A DNA stretch of 64,000 nt from an uncultured Ruminococcus sp. (GCA_902790475.1 CADASG010000003.1:1-64000), one strand, 5' to 3'. Shown: positions 32,171-44,276, counted from the stretch's first letter. The notes: generated from the sequence alone by a model not told the origin. Numbers and translations are program-made.

Positions 32171-32211
32171 ATCGAAAAACAACGGTTGGAAATGAAACCA
32201 ACCGTTGTTTT
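32171..32211 (-). terminator. gdhA terminator
   Basis: AAAACAACGGTTGG (32176-32189) pairs perfectly with CCAACCGTTGTTTT (32198-32211). On the minus strand the T-run continues to TTTTTCGATTTT. Confidence 0.85.
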
Positions 32212-32239
32212 CAGAAAAGAAATATTGAAAATGTCTAAA

Positions 32240-33988
<1,749 letters not shown>

Positions 33989-34210
33989 ATGGATTACTGC
34001 AAACGGCTTAAACAGCTCAGAATTGAATACGGTTATACTCAGGAACAGATTGCGTTTATTCTTCACACTCGTCAGGAACAATACAGCAAATACGAAAGCG
34101 GAAAGCGTGAGCTTCCGATAAAGCATTTGATCGCGTTGTGCTGTCTTTATCGAGTATCTGCGGATTATGTACTGGGAATTGAAAAATTTGTCAGTCCGAC
34201 TTCAAAATAA
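33989..34210 (+). CDS. Small XRE-family helix-turn-helix protein
   Basis: DNA-binding protein of 73 residues consisting of one Xre/Cro HTH domain: YCKRLKQLRIEYGYTQEQIA, with the recognition-helix region RQEQYSKYESGKRELP. It has no effector domain, so it may act alone or as a toxin-antitoxin-like regulator, but no partner gene is adjacent. CGGAGG precedes the ATG. It may regulate its own promoter and possibly the divergent gdhA. That is inference. Confidence 0.85.
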   Translation: MDYCKRLKQLRIEYGYTQEQIAFILHTRQEQYSKYESGKRELPIKHLIALCCLYRVSADYVLGIEKFVSPTSK

Positions 34211-34244
34211 TTCTCCTCTCTTCCCTATTTCTTCCTACAATAAA

Positions 34245-34274
34245 AAAACACCGTGAGCGAACCCACGGTGTTTT
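34245..34274. terminator. Bidirectional terminator, HTH gene / lysA-like
   Basis: AAAACACCGTG (34245-34255) pairs with CACGGTGTTTT (34264-34274), with A-run before and T-run after. It sits between convergent genes. Confidence 0.85.
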
Positions 34275-34300
34275 GTATTATGTAATAAAAGTATTAGCTA

Positions 34301-35575
34301 TTAGACCAGTTTGAATTCGGAAAAATCAAAGGTCGCGAAATAATCCTTTGGGGTTTCGGCACGGCGTATCAGCTTGTGAGAGCCGTCCTCGCACAGCAGG
34401 ACCTCGGCACTGCGCAGCTTGCCGTTGTAGTTATAGCCCATGGAAAAGCCGTGAGCTCCCGCGTCATGAATAAACAGGATGTCCCCTATTTCTATTTTCG
34501 GAAGCATTCTGTCAATCGCGAACTTATCGTTGTTTTCGCATAATCCGCCTGTCACATCATATTTGTGATCGCAGGGCTGATCTTCCTTGCCAAGCACGGT
34601 GATATGGTGATAGGAGCCGTACATAGCCGGACGCATCAGATTTGCCGCGCACGCGTCGCAGCCGATGTATTCCTTATAAATATGCTTTTCGTGAATAGCG
34701 GTGGTCACAAGTGCGCCGTAAGGAGCGAGCATATATCTTCCCAGCTCGGTATAAACGGCAACGTCCCCCATTCCCTCGGGAACGAGTATCTCCTCAAACT
34801 TGCGTCTTACGCCTTCACCGATAACTGCGATGTCGTTTTTTGGATCCTCGGGTTTGTAATCAACACCTACGCCTCCCGAAAGATTGACAAACTTGATATG
34901 TACGCCTGTTTTTTTGTGAAGCCTTACCGCTAAACGGAACAGAATCGCAGCAAGCTCGGGATAGTAATCATTGGATACCGTATTGGAAGCTAAGAACGCG
35001 TGGATACCGAATTCCTCCGCGCCTGCTTCTTTGAGTTCCAGAAACGCTTTTTCCATCTGTTCCTCGGTCATGCCGTACTTGGAATCTCCCGGAGTGTCCA
35101 TTACCTGAACGCCGTCCTTGCTGGCGGCAAGCTGAAATACGCCGCCCGGATTATAGCGGCAGCAAATTGTTTTCGGAATGCCGCAAAGCTTTTTCAAAAA
35201 CTCAACATGAGTATAATCATCAAGGTTGATATTCGCACCCAGCTCGAAAGCCTTGCGCATATCATCCTCGGGCGTTACATTTGAACTGAACATGATTTCG
35301 CTGCCCGTGATCCCGCACGCCTCGCAAAGCTGCAGTTCGGTATAGGACGAGCAATCCATACCGCAGCCTTCCTCCTGCAGAATCTTCATGATATAGGGAT
35401 TGGGTGTTGCTTTAACGGCAAAAAACTCCTTATAGCCCTTGTTCCAGCTAAACGCTTTTAAAAGCGCACGGGCGTTTTCTCTTATCCCCTTTTCGTCGTA
35501 AAGATGAAAGGGCGTTGGAATATCCTTGATGATTTCCTTCGTCTGCTCCAATGTGACAAACGGTTTCTTTTCCAT
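34301..35575 (-). CDS. Diaminopimelate decarboxylase-family PLP enzyme
   Basis: Fold-type III PLP decarboxylase of 424 residues. The PLP-lysine block FFAVKATPNP is near residue 51. NLSGGVGVDY supplies the phosphate-binding glycines, and the interface Cys lies in VTGGLCENNDK. It fits LysA-type meso-diaminopimelate decarboxylases, giving lysine, and is common as a second variant in Clostridia. Carboxynorspermidine decarboxylase-like activity cannot be excluded. It follows engB by six bases in the lon-engB unit. The N-terminus is full length. Confidence 0.82.
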   Translation of the reverse strand: MEKKPFVTLEQTKEIIKDIPTPFHLYDEKGIRENARALLKAFSWNKGYKEFFAVKATPNPYIMKILQEEGCGMDCSSYTELQLCEACGITGSEIMFSSNVTPEDDMRKAFELGANINLDDYTHVEFLKKLCGIPKTICCRYNPGGVFQLAASKDGVQVMDTPGDSKYGMTEEQMEKAFLELKEAGAEEFGIHAFLASNTVSNDYYPELAAILFRLAVRLHKKTGVHIKFVNLSGGVGVDYKPEDPKNDIAVIGEGVRRKFEEILVPEGMGDVAVYTELGRYMLAPYGALVTTAIHEKHIYKEYIGCDACAANLMRPAMYGSYHHITVLGKEDQPCDHKYDVTGGLCENNDKFAIDRMLPKIEIGDILFIHDAGAHGFSMGYNYNGKLRSAEVLLCEDGSHKLIRRAETPKDYFATFDFSEFKLV

Positions 35576-35581
35576 TTTGTT

Positions 35582-36175
35582 TTACTCCTCTGTTTCCTTA
35601 ATATACTCCTCTATGACTTCCTTAACATCATTCAAGCCTTCGCCGTTTACCGCTGAGAACGGTATCAACTGAACGCCCTCGTAATCGGCGAGCTCGTCCA
35701 TGATTTCCTCGATCCGTTTTTCATAGGCGGTTTTTTTGAGCTTGTCTTTTTTAGTCAGCACAATAACAAACGGCGCATTGCAGTTGTAAAGGAAGTTGAT
35801 CATATCATAATCGTCTTTGGTGGGCTTGTGGCGGATATCAATGATCTGAATGATCAGCGAAATGTTCCGCTCGTTTGAAAAATAACCCTCCACCAGTGAT
35901 GCCCAGCGCTGTTTTTCCGCTTTGGACACCTTTGCGTAGCCGTAACCCGGTAGATCCACCATACGGAATTCCTGCAAGCGGTAGAAATTGACCGTAGCTG
36001 TTTTGCCGGGCTGCGCACTGACTCTGGCAAGCGCCTTGCGCTGAACCAGCTTGTTTATCAGCGAAGACTTGCCGACGTTGGAATGTCCCGAAAAAACCAC
36101 CTCAGGCATATCCGATTTCGGAAGCTGCCTGACAGTACCTGCGGCATATTCAAAGCTTACGTCATTAAAATTCAC
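35582..36175 (-). CDS. engB: Ribosome biogenesis GTPase YsxC/EngB
   Basis: TrmE-Era-EngA-like GTPase of 197 residues needed for late 50S assembly. Motifs: GHSNVGKSSLINKL (G1), GKTATVNFY (G2), DLPGYGYAKV (G3), LTKKDKL (G4) and FSAVNGEGL (G5). It lies 10 bases downstream of lon, the usual lon-engB pairing in Firmicutes. Confidence 0.96.
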   Translation of the reverse strand: MNFNDVSFEYAAGTVRQLPKSDMPEVVFSGHSNVGKSSLINKLVQRKALARVSAQPGKTATVNFYRLQEFRMVDLPGYGYAKVSKAEKQRWASLVEGYFSNERNISLIIQIIDIRHKPTKDDYDMINFLYNCNAPFVIVLTKKDKLKKTAYEKRIEEIMDELADYEGVQLIPFSAVNGEGLNDVKEVIEEYIKETEE

Positions 36176-36185
36176 GGAAACCTCC

Positions 36186-38591
36186 TTACTGCCTGATAGA
36201 AGGCGCTGCAGGGGTGGATCTTGAAAGCGGAAGATTTCGATTCCAAGCCTTTTCGGTCAGCATTATCGGATCAGCTATGGCGTAAGCCAACACTTCGCTG
36301 AAGCTTTCCACCGCGATAAACCGTACATTGTCTTTAACTGCCGGATCTATCTCACTGATATCCGGTTCATTGCTTTTAGGGATAAGCACGGTATTGATCT
36401 TGTGCTTATATGCTGCCATACTCTTTTCCTTCAAGCCGCCTATCGCCAGCACTTTGCCGCGCAAGGTTATCTCGCCCGTCATCGCAATATCGTGGCGCAC
36501 AGGCTTTGAGGACAGCGCGGAATAAATCGCTGTTGCCATGGTAATGCCTGCCGAGGGACCGTCCTTTGGCACAGCTCCCTCGGGCGCGTGCAAATGGATG
36601 TCCTTATCCTTATAAAAATCAGGATTGATCCCCAGTACGTCGGCGTGGCTGCGGATACATGAGATCGCGGTCTTTGCGCTTTCCTTCATAACGTCTCCGA
36701 GCGAACCTGTCAGCTCAAGCTTTCCGGAACCGTCCATTACCGCAACTTCTATCGGCAGCAGTTCACCGCCGACCGATGTCCACGCAAGTCCGTTTACTAC
36801 ACCGACTTCATCTTGTTTATTTACGTTATCGGGTAAATATTTTTTATGTCCGAGCAATTCCTCGATCGTTTTTTCATTGATCCTGAAGCTTTCGATGCCG
36901 TCTTCAAGTTTTTTAACTGCACATTTGCGCATTACGGAAGCGATCGTGCGCTCCAGTGTGCGAACTCCTGCTTCTCTCGTGTAGTAGTCAATTAATGAAT
37001 ACAGCGCCTTTGCTGAAAACTTTAATTCATTTGCTGAAAAGCCGTTTAAATCAAGCTGTTTGGGCACTAAATGCTTTTTAGCGATATGGAACTTTTCTTC
37101 TCTTGTATAGCTGTTAAGCTCAATTATTTCCATTCGGTCGCGGAGCGGTGCGGGGATCGAACCCAGGTCATTAGCAGTTGTGATAAACATCACGTTCGAC
37201 AAATCAAATGGAATATCAATGTAGTGATCGACAAACTTGTTGTTTTGTTCGCTGTCGAGAACTTCAAGCAAGGCAGAGGTAGGATCACCCTTATAATCTC
37301 CGGAAAGCTTGTCTATCTCGTCAAGGATCAGTACGGGATTGTTGGTTCCTGCGTTTTGGATCGCCGTAATGATCCTGCCGGGAATGGAACCGATGTATGT
37401 TCTTCTGTGACCCCTGATCTCAGCTTCATCCTTGACGCCGCCCAAGGCAATGCGCTGGCTTTTTCTGCCGATCGTCTGTGCTATCGACTGTGCGATCGAG
37501 GTCTTGCCGACGCCCGGAGGACCGACAAAACAGATTATCTGTCCTTTTTGCTTGTCGCTGAGTTTTTTAACTGCAAGCTGCTCGATTATCCTGTCCTTGA
37601 TTTTTTCAAGCCCGTAATGGCTTTTATTCAAATCTTTGCGTATTTTTGATATAACGATTTTTTCCTTGTCGGATTTATTCCACGGAAGATCAAGCACGGT
37701 GTCAAGATATGTTCTGATTACGGATGCTTCCTGACTGCCCATGGGCATTTTCATCAGCTTTCTGCATTCCTTGAACAAGGCTTCCTCGGATTTTTCGTCT
37801 AAGCAAAGCTCTTCTATCCTTGCTGCGTAATCCTCCGCCTCCTGAGAAGGATTGTCATCCTCTCCGAGCTCTTCTTCGATGATGTGCTTTTGTTCGCGCA
37901 AAAAGTATTCTCGCTGCGATTCATCTATGCGCATTTTTGCACGTCGGGATATTTCTTCCTCTATCTTTAACAGGTAGTTTTCGTTTGTCAGCACTTCAAG
38001 GAGCATTTCCAGACGTTCCGTCTGCGGAAGCGTTTCGAGAATAGTTTGCTTTACGGGGAAATCAAGCATCACGTTTGCCGCGACAAAATCAGCCAGTTCA
38101 CCCGGATATTTGCACAGAGCGATTTTAAAAATGATATCCGTGGGTGCTTGAGGAGCGATTTCCAAATAATGCTCAAACTCATTTTTGACCGCCCTGATCA
38201 GCGCTGAATCATGCGCAGTCAGATGATGGTTCTCCTCGGGAAGCGGCTTTACCTCAGCCATAAGGCATTGCTTACTGCTTACGGGAGCTGAGATTAGCGC
38301 ACGGTACATTCCCTCAATAAAGATCCGCGTTGAGTTATCGGGTTGTCTGACAACCTGTTTGATTTTTGCGATAACGCCGATTTTATATAAGTCATTTAAC
38401 CTCGGTTCATTGCTGGAGGCATCCTTCTGTGTAACAAGCAGGATCACCTGTTCCATTTCCATTGCAACATTGATTGCGGAAATGCTTTTTTGCCTGCCGA
38501 TATCAAAATGTATAAGAGAATGAGGAAAAACAACTACTCCTCGTAAGGGCAGCACCGGAACAGTGATAGTATTTAATGTTGAGTTATCCAT
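36186..38591 (-). CDS. lon: ATP-dependent protease Lon
   Basis: Soluble AAA+ serine protease of 801 residues. An N-terminal substrate-binding domain (about 5-200) is followed by Walker A GPPGVGKTS near residue 350, Walker B VLILDEIDK, and the protease domain with catalytic Ser in DGPSAGITM and Lys in LRGKVLAIGGLKEK. The start at 38591 follows AAGAAAGGATGATG; a longer frame from 38627 enters the upstream terminator. Typical Lon length. Confidence 0.96.
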   Translation of the reverse strand: MDNSTLNTITVPVLPLRGVVVFPHSLIHFDIGRQKSISAINVAMEMEQVILLVTQKDASSNEPRLNDLYKIGVIAKIKQVVRQPDNSTRIFIEGMYRALISAPVSSKQCLMAEVKPLPEENHHLTAHDSALIRAVKNEFEHYLEIAPQAPTDIIFKIALCKYPGELADFVAANVMLDFPVKQTILETLPQTERLEMLLEVLTNENYLLKIEEEISRRAKMRIDESQREYFLREQKHIIEEELGEDDNPSQEAEDYAARIEELCLDEKSEEALFKECRKLMKMPMGSQEASVIRTYLDTVLDLPWNKSDKEKIVISKIRKDLNKSHYGLEKIKDRIIEQLAVKKLSDKQKGQIICFVGPPGVGKTSIAQSIAQTIGRKSQRIALGGVKDEAEIRGHRRTYIGSIPGRIITAIQNAGTNNPVLILDEIDKLSGDYKGDPTSALLEVLDSEQNNKFVDHYIDIPFDLSNVMFITTANDLGSIPAPLRDRMEIIELNSYTREEKFHIAKKHLVPKQLDLNGFSANELKFSAKALYSLIDYYTREAGVRTLERTIASVMRKCAVKKLEDGIESFRINEKTIEELLGHKKYLPDNVNKQDEVGVVNGLAWTSVGGELLPIEVAVMDGSGKLELTGSLGDVMKESAKTAISCIRSHADVLGINPDFYKDKDIHLHAPEGAVPKDGPSAGITMATAIYSALSSKPVRHDIAMTGEITLRGKVLAIGGLKEKSMAAYKHKINTVLIPKSNEPDISEIDPAVKDNVRFIAVESFSEVLAYAIADPIMLTEKAWNRNLPLSRSTPAAPSIRQ

Positions 38592-38615
38592 ATCATCATC
38601 CTTTCTTATGATATG

Positions 38616-38665
38616 AAAAACAGGCAATACTGAACTGCGGCAAAAGCCGGTAGCAGTATTGCCTG
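38616..38665 (-). terminator. Terminator between clpX and lon
   Basis: Twelve-bp arms CAGGCAATACTG (38621-38632 and its complement 38654-38665) with a second CGGC/GCCG stem in the loop. The minus strand then reads TTTTTC. It probably ends the tig-clpP-clpX transcripts and partly insulates lon. Confidence 0.7.
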
Positions 38666-38713
38666 AAAAGCAGTATACAACTTACCGCTTTATAATTTCA
38701 AAGTAGTAAAGAA

Positions 38714-40054
38714 TTAAGAAGCTGAGCTGCGCTTTGAACGCTTGCCCGATTCTTTTTTCGGCAGAGGAAGCGAGAACGAAGATTTTTCTTTTTTGCGTGA
38801 AATCTGAGGCTGCTTTCCTTCCGTAACGACTTCCTTTGTAATAATGATCCTGTCGATCGTATTGTCTGAGGGGGTCTCAAACATTAAATCTGTGAGGATA
38901 TCCTCCATTATACCGCGCAAGCCTCGTGCGCCGGTGTGCTGCTCCTGCGCTTTTTTGGCGATAGCCTCGAGCGCTTCATCCTCAAAATACAGATCAACAT
39001 TGTCAAGCTCAAAGAGCTTTTTGTACTGCTGGACAATTGAATTCTTGGGTACGGTAAGGATTTTTATAAGAGCTTCGGTATCCAAACCGCTTAATGCGGT
39101 GATAACGGGAAGACGTCCGATCAATTCGGGAATAATACCGAATTTGACCAAATCGTGGGCAGTCACATCCTTCATCCACTCAGTTTCATCAAACTCAGCC
39201 TTGGATTTAACCAAGGACTCAAAACCGATAACGGAATTGCCCTTGCGCTTTTCAACAATTTTTTCCAAACCGTCAAAAGCGCCGCCGCAAATAAACAGGA
39301 TGTTTTTGGTGTCGATCTGCAAAAATTCCTGCTGAGGATGCTTTCTTCCGCCCTGAGGGGGAACATTGGCAACAGTGCCTTCAACTATTTTCAGCAAAGC
39401 CTGCTGCACGCCTTCACCGCTGACGTCACGCGTGATTGAAGGATTCTCGGATTTTCTGGCAATTTTGTCTATTTCATCAATATAGATTATTCCGCGCTCA
39501 GCACGTTCGATATCGTAATCGGCAGCCTGTATCAGCTTTAACAGGATGTTTTCCACATCCTCGCCGACGTAGCCGGCTTCGGTGAGCGTTGTCGCGTCGG
39601 CAATGGCGAAAGGTACGTCAAGCGCCTTGGCAAGCGTCTGAGCCAGCAGAGTTTTGCCCACGCCGGTCGGACCCAGCAGCAGCACGTTGCTCTTGGCAAA
39701 ATCAATGTTTTCGTCGTTGGCGCAGGCGCGCTTATAGTGATTATAAACCGCTACGCTCAGAGTAATCTTGGCATGATCCTGACCGATCACATATTCATCA
39801 AGAATAGCTTTGATCTCCTTCGGTTTCAAAAGCTCTGCAATTGATTCCTTTGGCGGCTGCGGCGCAAGGTTTCTGTTCGTTCTGCCTGCGTTTTCGCGAT
39901 CAAGCTCGCCTGACTGTTCAAGTATATTCATGCACAGATCGACGCAGCGGTCGCAAATATACGCGCCGTTGCCCGCGATCAGCCTGAGCACCATATCCTG
40001 CGGCTTACCGCAGAACGAGCAGTAAATCTCCTTATCGTTATTCTTGTTAGACAT
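38714..40054 (-). CDS. clpX: ClpX ATPase subunit
   Basis: Unfoldase of the ClpXP protease, 446 residues. The N-terminal zinc-binding domain has CSFCGK and CDRCVDLC (about 12-42). Walker [13 protein letters not shown], the Walker [10 protein letters not shown], and the IGF-like loop [13 protein letters not shown] are visible. A tail of about 25 residues rich in Lys/Ser extends beyond the usual ClpX end. It follows clpP by 14 bases on the same strand. Confidence 0.96.
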   Translation of the reverse strand: MSNKNNDKEIYCSFCGKPQDMVLRLIAGNGAYICDRCVDLCMNILEQSGELDRENAGRTNRNLAPQPPKESIAELLKPKEIKAILDEYVIGQDHAKITLSVAVYNHYKRACANDENIDFAKSNVLLLGPTGVGKTLLAQTLAKALDVPFAIADATTLTEAGYVGEDVENILLKLIQAADYDIERAERGIIYIDEIDKIARKSENPSITRDVSGEGVQQALLKIVEGTVANVPPQGGRKHPQQEFLQIDTKNILFICGGAFDGLEKIVEKRKGNSVIGFESLVKSKAEFDETEWMKDVTAHDLVKFGIIPELIGRLPVITALSGLDTEALIKILTVPKNSIVQQYKKLFELDNVDLYFEDEALEAIAKKAQEQHTGARGLRGIMEDILTDLMFETPSDNTIDRIIITKEVVTEGKQPQISRKKEKSSFSLPLPKKESGKRSKRSSAS

Positions 40055-40068
40055 TGCCGTCCCTCACC

Positions 40069-40650
40069 TTATCTCTTTTCAATAACCTTGTCGATCAAGC
40101 CGTATTCCAACGCCTGCTGCGCCGTCATGAAATTATCGCGCTCGGTATCGTTTTTCACGATATCCAAAGGCTTGCCGGTATTTTCGGCGAGAATTTGATT
40201 TAAACGCGATTTGGTATCAAGCATATATTTTGTATGGATCTCCATATCGGTTGTCTGACCCTTATAGCCGCCCAAAGGCTGATGGATCATGATAGTGCTG
40301 TTTGGCAGTGCAAGGCGTTTGCCCTTTGTGCCTGCGGAAAGCAGAAACGCACCCATGCTTGCCGCCATACCCATGCAAATAGTTGAAACATCGCATTTGA
40401 TATACTTCATGGTGTCGTAAATAGCAAAGCCGTCTGTGACACTTCCGCCGGGGCTGTTGATATAAAGGCTGATATCCTTTGTAGGATCCTGACTTTCAAG
40501 ATAAAGGAGCTGCGCGACAATAACGCTGGCAGAGGCACTGTTTACCTCATCATGAAGCATGACGATCCTGTCGTTTAAAAGTCTGGAATAAATATCATAT
40601 GAGCGTTCGCCTCGGTTGGTTTGTTCAACAACATAAGGTACCAATGCCAT
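40069..40650 (-). CDS. clpP: ClpP protease subunit
   Basis: Peptidase S14 of 193 residues. The catalytic triad is recognisable: Ser in [11 protein letters not shown], His in IMIHQPLGG and Asp in the [19 protein letters not shown] block. It assembles with ClpX, encoded just downstream. AAGAAAGG lies before the ATG. tig lies 54 bases upstream with no clear terminator, so tig-clpP-clpX is one operon. Confidence 0.97.
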   Translation of the reverse strand: MALVPYVVEQTNRGERSYDIYSRLLNDRIVMLHDEVNSASASVIVAQLLYLESQDPTKDISLYINSPGGSVTDGFAIYDTMKYIKCDVSTICMGMAASMGAFLLSAGTKGKRLALPNSTIMIHQPLGGYKGQTTDMEIHTKYMLDTKSRLNQILAENTGKPLDIVKNDTERDNFMTAQQALEYGLIDKVIEKR

Positions 40651-40704
40651 AATATCATAACCTTTCTTAGTTTTAGTATTTCAAAAAAATATTATTTATG
40701 CAAA

Positions 40705-41985
40705 TCACTTTATATTTGCGGATTCTTTTACCAGTTCAAGAGCCTTCTGAACCTTTACGTCCTCAGAAAGTGAATCTGCGGGAACAGCAGCCTTGACCTT
40801 TTCGATATCCATCTTATAGGATTCCGCCATCTTTGAGTATTCCTCGTCCAAATCTGTGTCGGAAACCTCGATATTTTCCTTGTCAGCGATAGTTTGAAGC
40901 GCAAGTCTGAGCTTAACTCTCTTCTCGGCGTCGCTTCTGTACATATCTCTCAGAGCATCCGCATCCATGCCCATATACTGCATATAGGTGTTCATATCCA
41001 TACCCTGTGAGCGAAGGCGCATATCAAAATCTCTGATCATGTCGTTTACCTGATTGTCATACATAGCCTCGGGGATCTCGCCCTCGATCAATTCAATAAG
41101 CTTATCGGCGATCTGATCGTCAACGTCCTTTTCGGCTTCATCGATCAGGCGCTTCTCTATTGTTTCTCTGAGTTCAGCCTTATACTCATCAAGGGTCTCT
41201 TTATCGGATACGTCCTGTACGAACTCGTCGTCAACCTCGGGGAGCTCCTTGGTTTTGATCTCGTGGAGATTGATTTTGAACTCGGCGTTTTCGCCTGCGA
41301 GCTCTTCCGCCTGATAATCCTCGGGGAAATCTACGGAGATGGTGAATTCCTCGCCGATCTGATGACCGACGATCTGCTCCTCAAAGCCGGGAATGAAATT
41401 GCCGGAGCCAAGAGCAAGACTGTATTTCTCAGCCTTACCGCCGTCAAAGGGTTCGCCGTCGGTATAACCTTCAAAGTCGATAACGACTGTGTCGCCGATT
41501 TCGGCAGCTCTGTCCTCAACGTTCACCATTCTGGAATTGCGGTCTCTTACCTTTTCGATTTCCTCGTCAACCATCTCATCGGTTACCTCGGTAGATTTCT
41601 TTTCGATCTCAAGACCCTTGTAGCCGTCGATCTCCATTGTGGGCTCTACCGTGACGGTCGCTTTGAAAGTGAAGCCTTCCTTGCCTGCTTCCAGAGCCTC
41701 CAGCTTTTCTACCGCTACGATCTTAACGTCTGCTTCCTTTGCAGCGTCATAGAGCGCGTCGGGATAGCAATCCTGCATAGCGTCGTCATAGAACACTTCG
41801 GTACCGTACATCTTTTCAATGATCCTTCTGGGAGCCTTGCCCTTTCTGAAGCCCTGAACATTGATTTTCTTAACTTGCTTTTTATATACGGCGTTGACAG
41901 CTTTATCAAAGGTTTCACCGTCAACGGATACTGTCAATTCATAAGAATTTGCTTCTTCTCTTTTAGTACATTCCTTTAGTGCCAT
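40705..41985 (-). CDS. tig: Trigger factor
   Basis: Ribosome-associated chaperone and peptidyl-prolyl isomerase, 426 residues. The ribosome-binding loop reads GFRKGKAPRRIIEKMYG near 45-61. The FKBP-type domain (about 155-240) includes GDTVVIDFEGYTDGEPF. The C-terminal SurA-like domain follows. It is the first gene of tig-clpP-clpX, a standard layout. Confidence 0.97.
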   Translation of the reverse strand: MALKECTKREEANSYELTVSVDGETFDKAVNAVYKKQVKKINVQGFRKGKAPRRIIEKMYGTEVFYDDAMQDCYPDALYDAAKEADVKIVAVEKLEALEAGKEGFTFKATVTVEPTMEIDGYKGLEIEKKSTEVTDEMVDEEIEKVRDRNSRMVNVEDRAAEIGDTVVIDFEGYTDGEPFDGGKAEKYSLALGSGNFIPGFEEQIVGHQIGEEFTISVDFPEDYQAEELAGENAEFKINLHEIKTKELPEVDDEFVQDVSDKETLDEYKAELRETIEKRLIDEAEKDVDDQIADKLIELIEGEIPEAMYDNQVNDMIRDFDMRLRSQGMDMNTYMQYMGMDADALRDMYRSDAEKRVKLRLALQTIADKENIEVSDTDLDEEYSKMAESYKMDIEKVKAAVPADSLSEDVKVQKALELVKESANIK

Positions 41986-42025
41986 TTTAGATTCCTCCAG
42001 TAATTATAATAAATTATATCGCTTT

Positions 42026-42054
42026 ATTATACCACAATTGATTATATAAATCAA
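42026..42054 (-). promoter_or_regulatory. Promoter of the tig-clpP-clpX operon
   Basis: Minus strand TTGATT (42054-42049), 17-nt spacer, TATAAT (42031-42026), with a TGG extension before the -10. Confidence 0.75.
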
Positions 42055-42055
42055 G

Positions 42056-42745
42056 TTATCTTACCAAAACAGGCATAAAGCCTATTTTATCGCATGAAAC
42101 CAACCGGAAATTTATACCTTTATACTCACCCTCAAAGGCAAGCCTAAAGTTTTTCTTTCCGTGTATATGCCCGTAATAGCATTTTCGGATGCCGTATTCC
42201 AATAACACATCCATGATTTCCGTACACTCTATCCCCCGGTAGTACGGCGGATAGTGCAAAAACACAACAGGTTCCAGCCCTGTCGGCAGCGCTTGTTCAA
42301 TACTCATTTTCAGCCTGCCGACCTCACGGTTGAGCACTTTTATGTCTTCCGGCGTATCATTTTCCAAGAACCATCCGCGCGTTCCGCACACGGCATATTC
42401 TCCGCACGAATAGGCGTTGTTGAACAAGATGGAAATGGTGGAAAGCTGACTCGTCTGAAGAAACTGATCCATCTTGTTTTTTGTGCCCCACCAGTAATCG
42501 TGATTGCCCTTTAGAAAAAGTTTTTTCCCTGGTAAGTCGTCGATGAACTTGAAGTCAATATAGGTTTGTTCAAGCTTCATTGCCCACGAAATATCACCGG
42601 CGATCACCACAGTGTCATCTTCGGCAACCAGCTTTTGCCAGTTTTCTTTCAATCTGTCCACATAGTCATTCCAGCCTGCGAAAACATCCATGGGCTTGTC
42701 CTCACCCAAAGACAGATGCAGATCGGCAATAGCAAACAACGACAT
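42056..42745 (-). CDS. Calcineurin-like metallophosphoesterase
   Basis: Cytoplasmic phosphoesterase of 229 residues. The metal-binding signature is complete: AIADLHL (D.H), VIAGDISW (GD), LKGNHDYWW (GNHD), LHYPPYY and YYGHIHGK (GH.H). The substrate is unknown. The Firmicutes YkuE-like/"predicted phosphohydrolase" group fits best. Its start overlaps the thrC stop (TAATG), so it is co-translated with thrC. Confidence 0.88.
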   Translation of the reverse strand: MSLFAIADLHLSLGEDKPMDVFAGWNDYVDRLKENWQKLVAEDDTVVIAGDISWAMKLEQTYIDFKFIDDLPGKKLFLKGNHDYWWGTKNKMDQFLQTSQLSTISILFNNAYSCGEYAVCGTRGWFLENDTPEDIKVLNREVGRLKMSIEQALPTGLEPVVFLHYPPYYRGIECTEIMDVLLEYGIRKCYYGHIHGKKNFRLAFEGEYKGINFRLVSCDKIGFMPVLVR

Positions 42746-44253
42746 TATTCTATGGACAATGACTTAAGAACATACGCCTTCATATCGTCAGACTCGATAA
42801 CATCGGAAAAACGGGCGGTCTTGTTCTTTAATCCTGCAAGAGGCGCCGGAACGTCCATGCCGGTAAGCTCGTTGAGCCTGTCCACCATATCGAATTCGTT
42901 TGCAGGCAGTTCTTCATTCGGAGCTACTGCTTCAAGAACCGCCTTGGAGAATTTATACGGGCTTGCGGTAGATGCGATAACAGCAGGTGTATTATCGCCC
43001 GTAGCGTCAACATACTGCTCGTAAACATTCACGGCAACCGCGGTATGGGTATCGCAAAGGTAATGCTTTTCCTCAAACAAGCGGCTGATGGTTTCACGGG
43101 TTTTGAGGTCGTCGCAGAAGCCGCCGAAGAAGTTTTCTTTTATGACTGTCTTAACCTCATCGGGAACTTCATATTTTCCGACGGTTTTAAGCGCCGTCAT
43201 CCACTGCGCGGTCATTGTATCGCTGTCTCCTGAAAGCTTATATAAAAGCCTTTCAAGATTGCTGGATACCAGAATATCCATTGACGGAGATACGGTCGTA
43301 TAGAATTGTCTGTTTTTATCATATACGCCTGTATTTATGAAATCGGTAAGGACATTGTTGGAATTGGAAGCGCAAATGAATTTGTTTACGGGAAGTCCCA
43401 TGAGGCTCGCGTAATATGATGCGAGGATATTTCCGAAGTTACCGGTTGGAACAACTACGTTGATGCTGTCGCCGAGCGAAATTTTTCCGTCGTTTACCAT
43501 ATCGCAGTACGCGGAAATATAATAAACGATCTGCGGCAGCAAACGTCCCCAGTTGATAGAGTTTGCAGAAGAGAACAGCATGTTGTTTTCCGCAAGCTTT
43601 TCGGATATGTCGGAAGTGGTAAAGATTTTCTTAACGCCGGTCTGTGCGTCGTCAAAGTTACCCTCGATCGCACATACCTTAACGTTAGCGCCTTCCTGTG
43701 TGTTCATCTGATGCTTTTGCATCGGGCTTACACCGTTGACGGGATAGAAAACTATGATTTTGGTGTGTTCAACATCCTTGAAGCCCTCCAAAGCTGCCTT
43801 TCCCGTATCGCCCGAGGTCGCGACAAGAATAACGGCGTCCTTGCCGTCATATGTCTTTTTAAGGGATTTTGTCAAGAGGTGAGGCAAGATCTGCAAAGCC
43901 ATGTCCTTGAAAGCACAGGTAGGGCCGTGCCACAGCTCAAGGATATTCAATTCTTTACCGTTCAGAGAGGTATAAGTCAGCGGAGCAGGATTGCTTCCGT
44001 CAAACTTTTCCGCAGTATACGCTTTTTCAACGCAGTCGTTGATTTCTTCCTCACCGAAATCCGTCAGGAAATCGGAGAATACTTTTTTAGCCCTTCCTCT
44101 GTAATCTTCCTTTAACAGCGATTTGAAATCATCCTCGCTGTAACGCGGAAATTCCTGAGGTACAAATAAGCCTCCGTCCTTGGAAATACCCTGCGCGATC
44201 GCCTGTGCCGCAGAAACGACCTCGTTTTTGTTTTGAGTGCTGTTATATAACAT
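42745..44253 (-). CDS. thrC: Threonine synthase
   Basis: PLP enzyme of 502 residues that converts O-phosphohomoserine to threonine. The PLP-lysine lies in GPTCAFKDMALQ near residue 110, and the phosphate-binding region is ATSGDTGKAALEG. The start at 44253 follows GAAAGGATG; a longer frame from 44352 runs into the MITE-like element and is rejected. A promoter at 44454-44482 lies upstream of that element, so its mRNA leader contains it. Confidence 0.93.
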   Translation of the reverse strand: MLYNSTQNKNEVVSAAQAIAQGISKDGGLFVPQEFPRYSEDDFKSLLKEDYRGRAKKVFSDFLTDFGEEEINDCVEKAYTAEKFDGSNPAPLTYTSLNGKELNILELWHGPTCAFKDMALQILPHLLTKSLKKTYDGKDAVILVATSGDTGKAALEGFKDVEHTKIIVFYPVNGVSPMQKHQMNTQEGANVKVCAIEGNFDDAQTGVKKIFTTSDISEKLAENNMLFSSANSINWGRLLPQIVYYISAYCDMVNDGKISLGDSINVVVPTGNFGNILASYYASLMGLPVNKFICASNSNNVLTDFINTGVYDKNRQFYTTVSPSMDILVSSNLERLLYKLSGDSDTMTAQWMTALKTVGKYEVPDEVKTVIKENFFGGFCDDLKTRETISRLFEEKHYLCDTHTAVAVNVYEQYVDATGDNTPAVIASTASPYKFSKAVLEAVAPNEELPANEFDMVDRLNELTGMDVPAPLAGLKNKTARFSDVIESDDMKAYVLKSLSIE

Positions 44254-44276
44254 AAAATCATCCTTTCCGATACATA

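Noticed and set aside
38592-38627. N-terminal extension of lon
   Set aside because: It reaches the upstream terminator hairpin; the ATG at 38591 has the ribosome site and the family N-terminus.
38621-38665. Another MITE copy, as the hairpin shares AGGCAATAC with the element ends
   Set aside because: Only nine bases match, the arms differ after that, there is no TA flank pair, and a T-run makes it a normal terminator.
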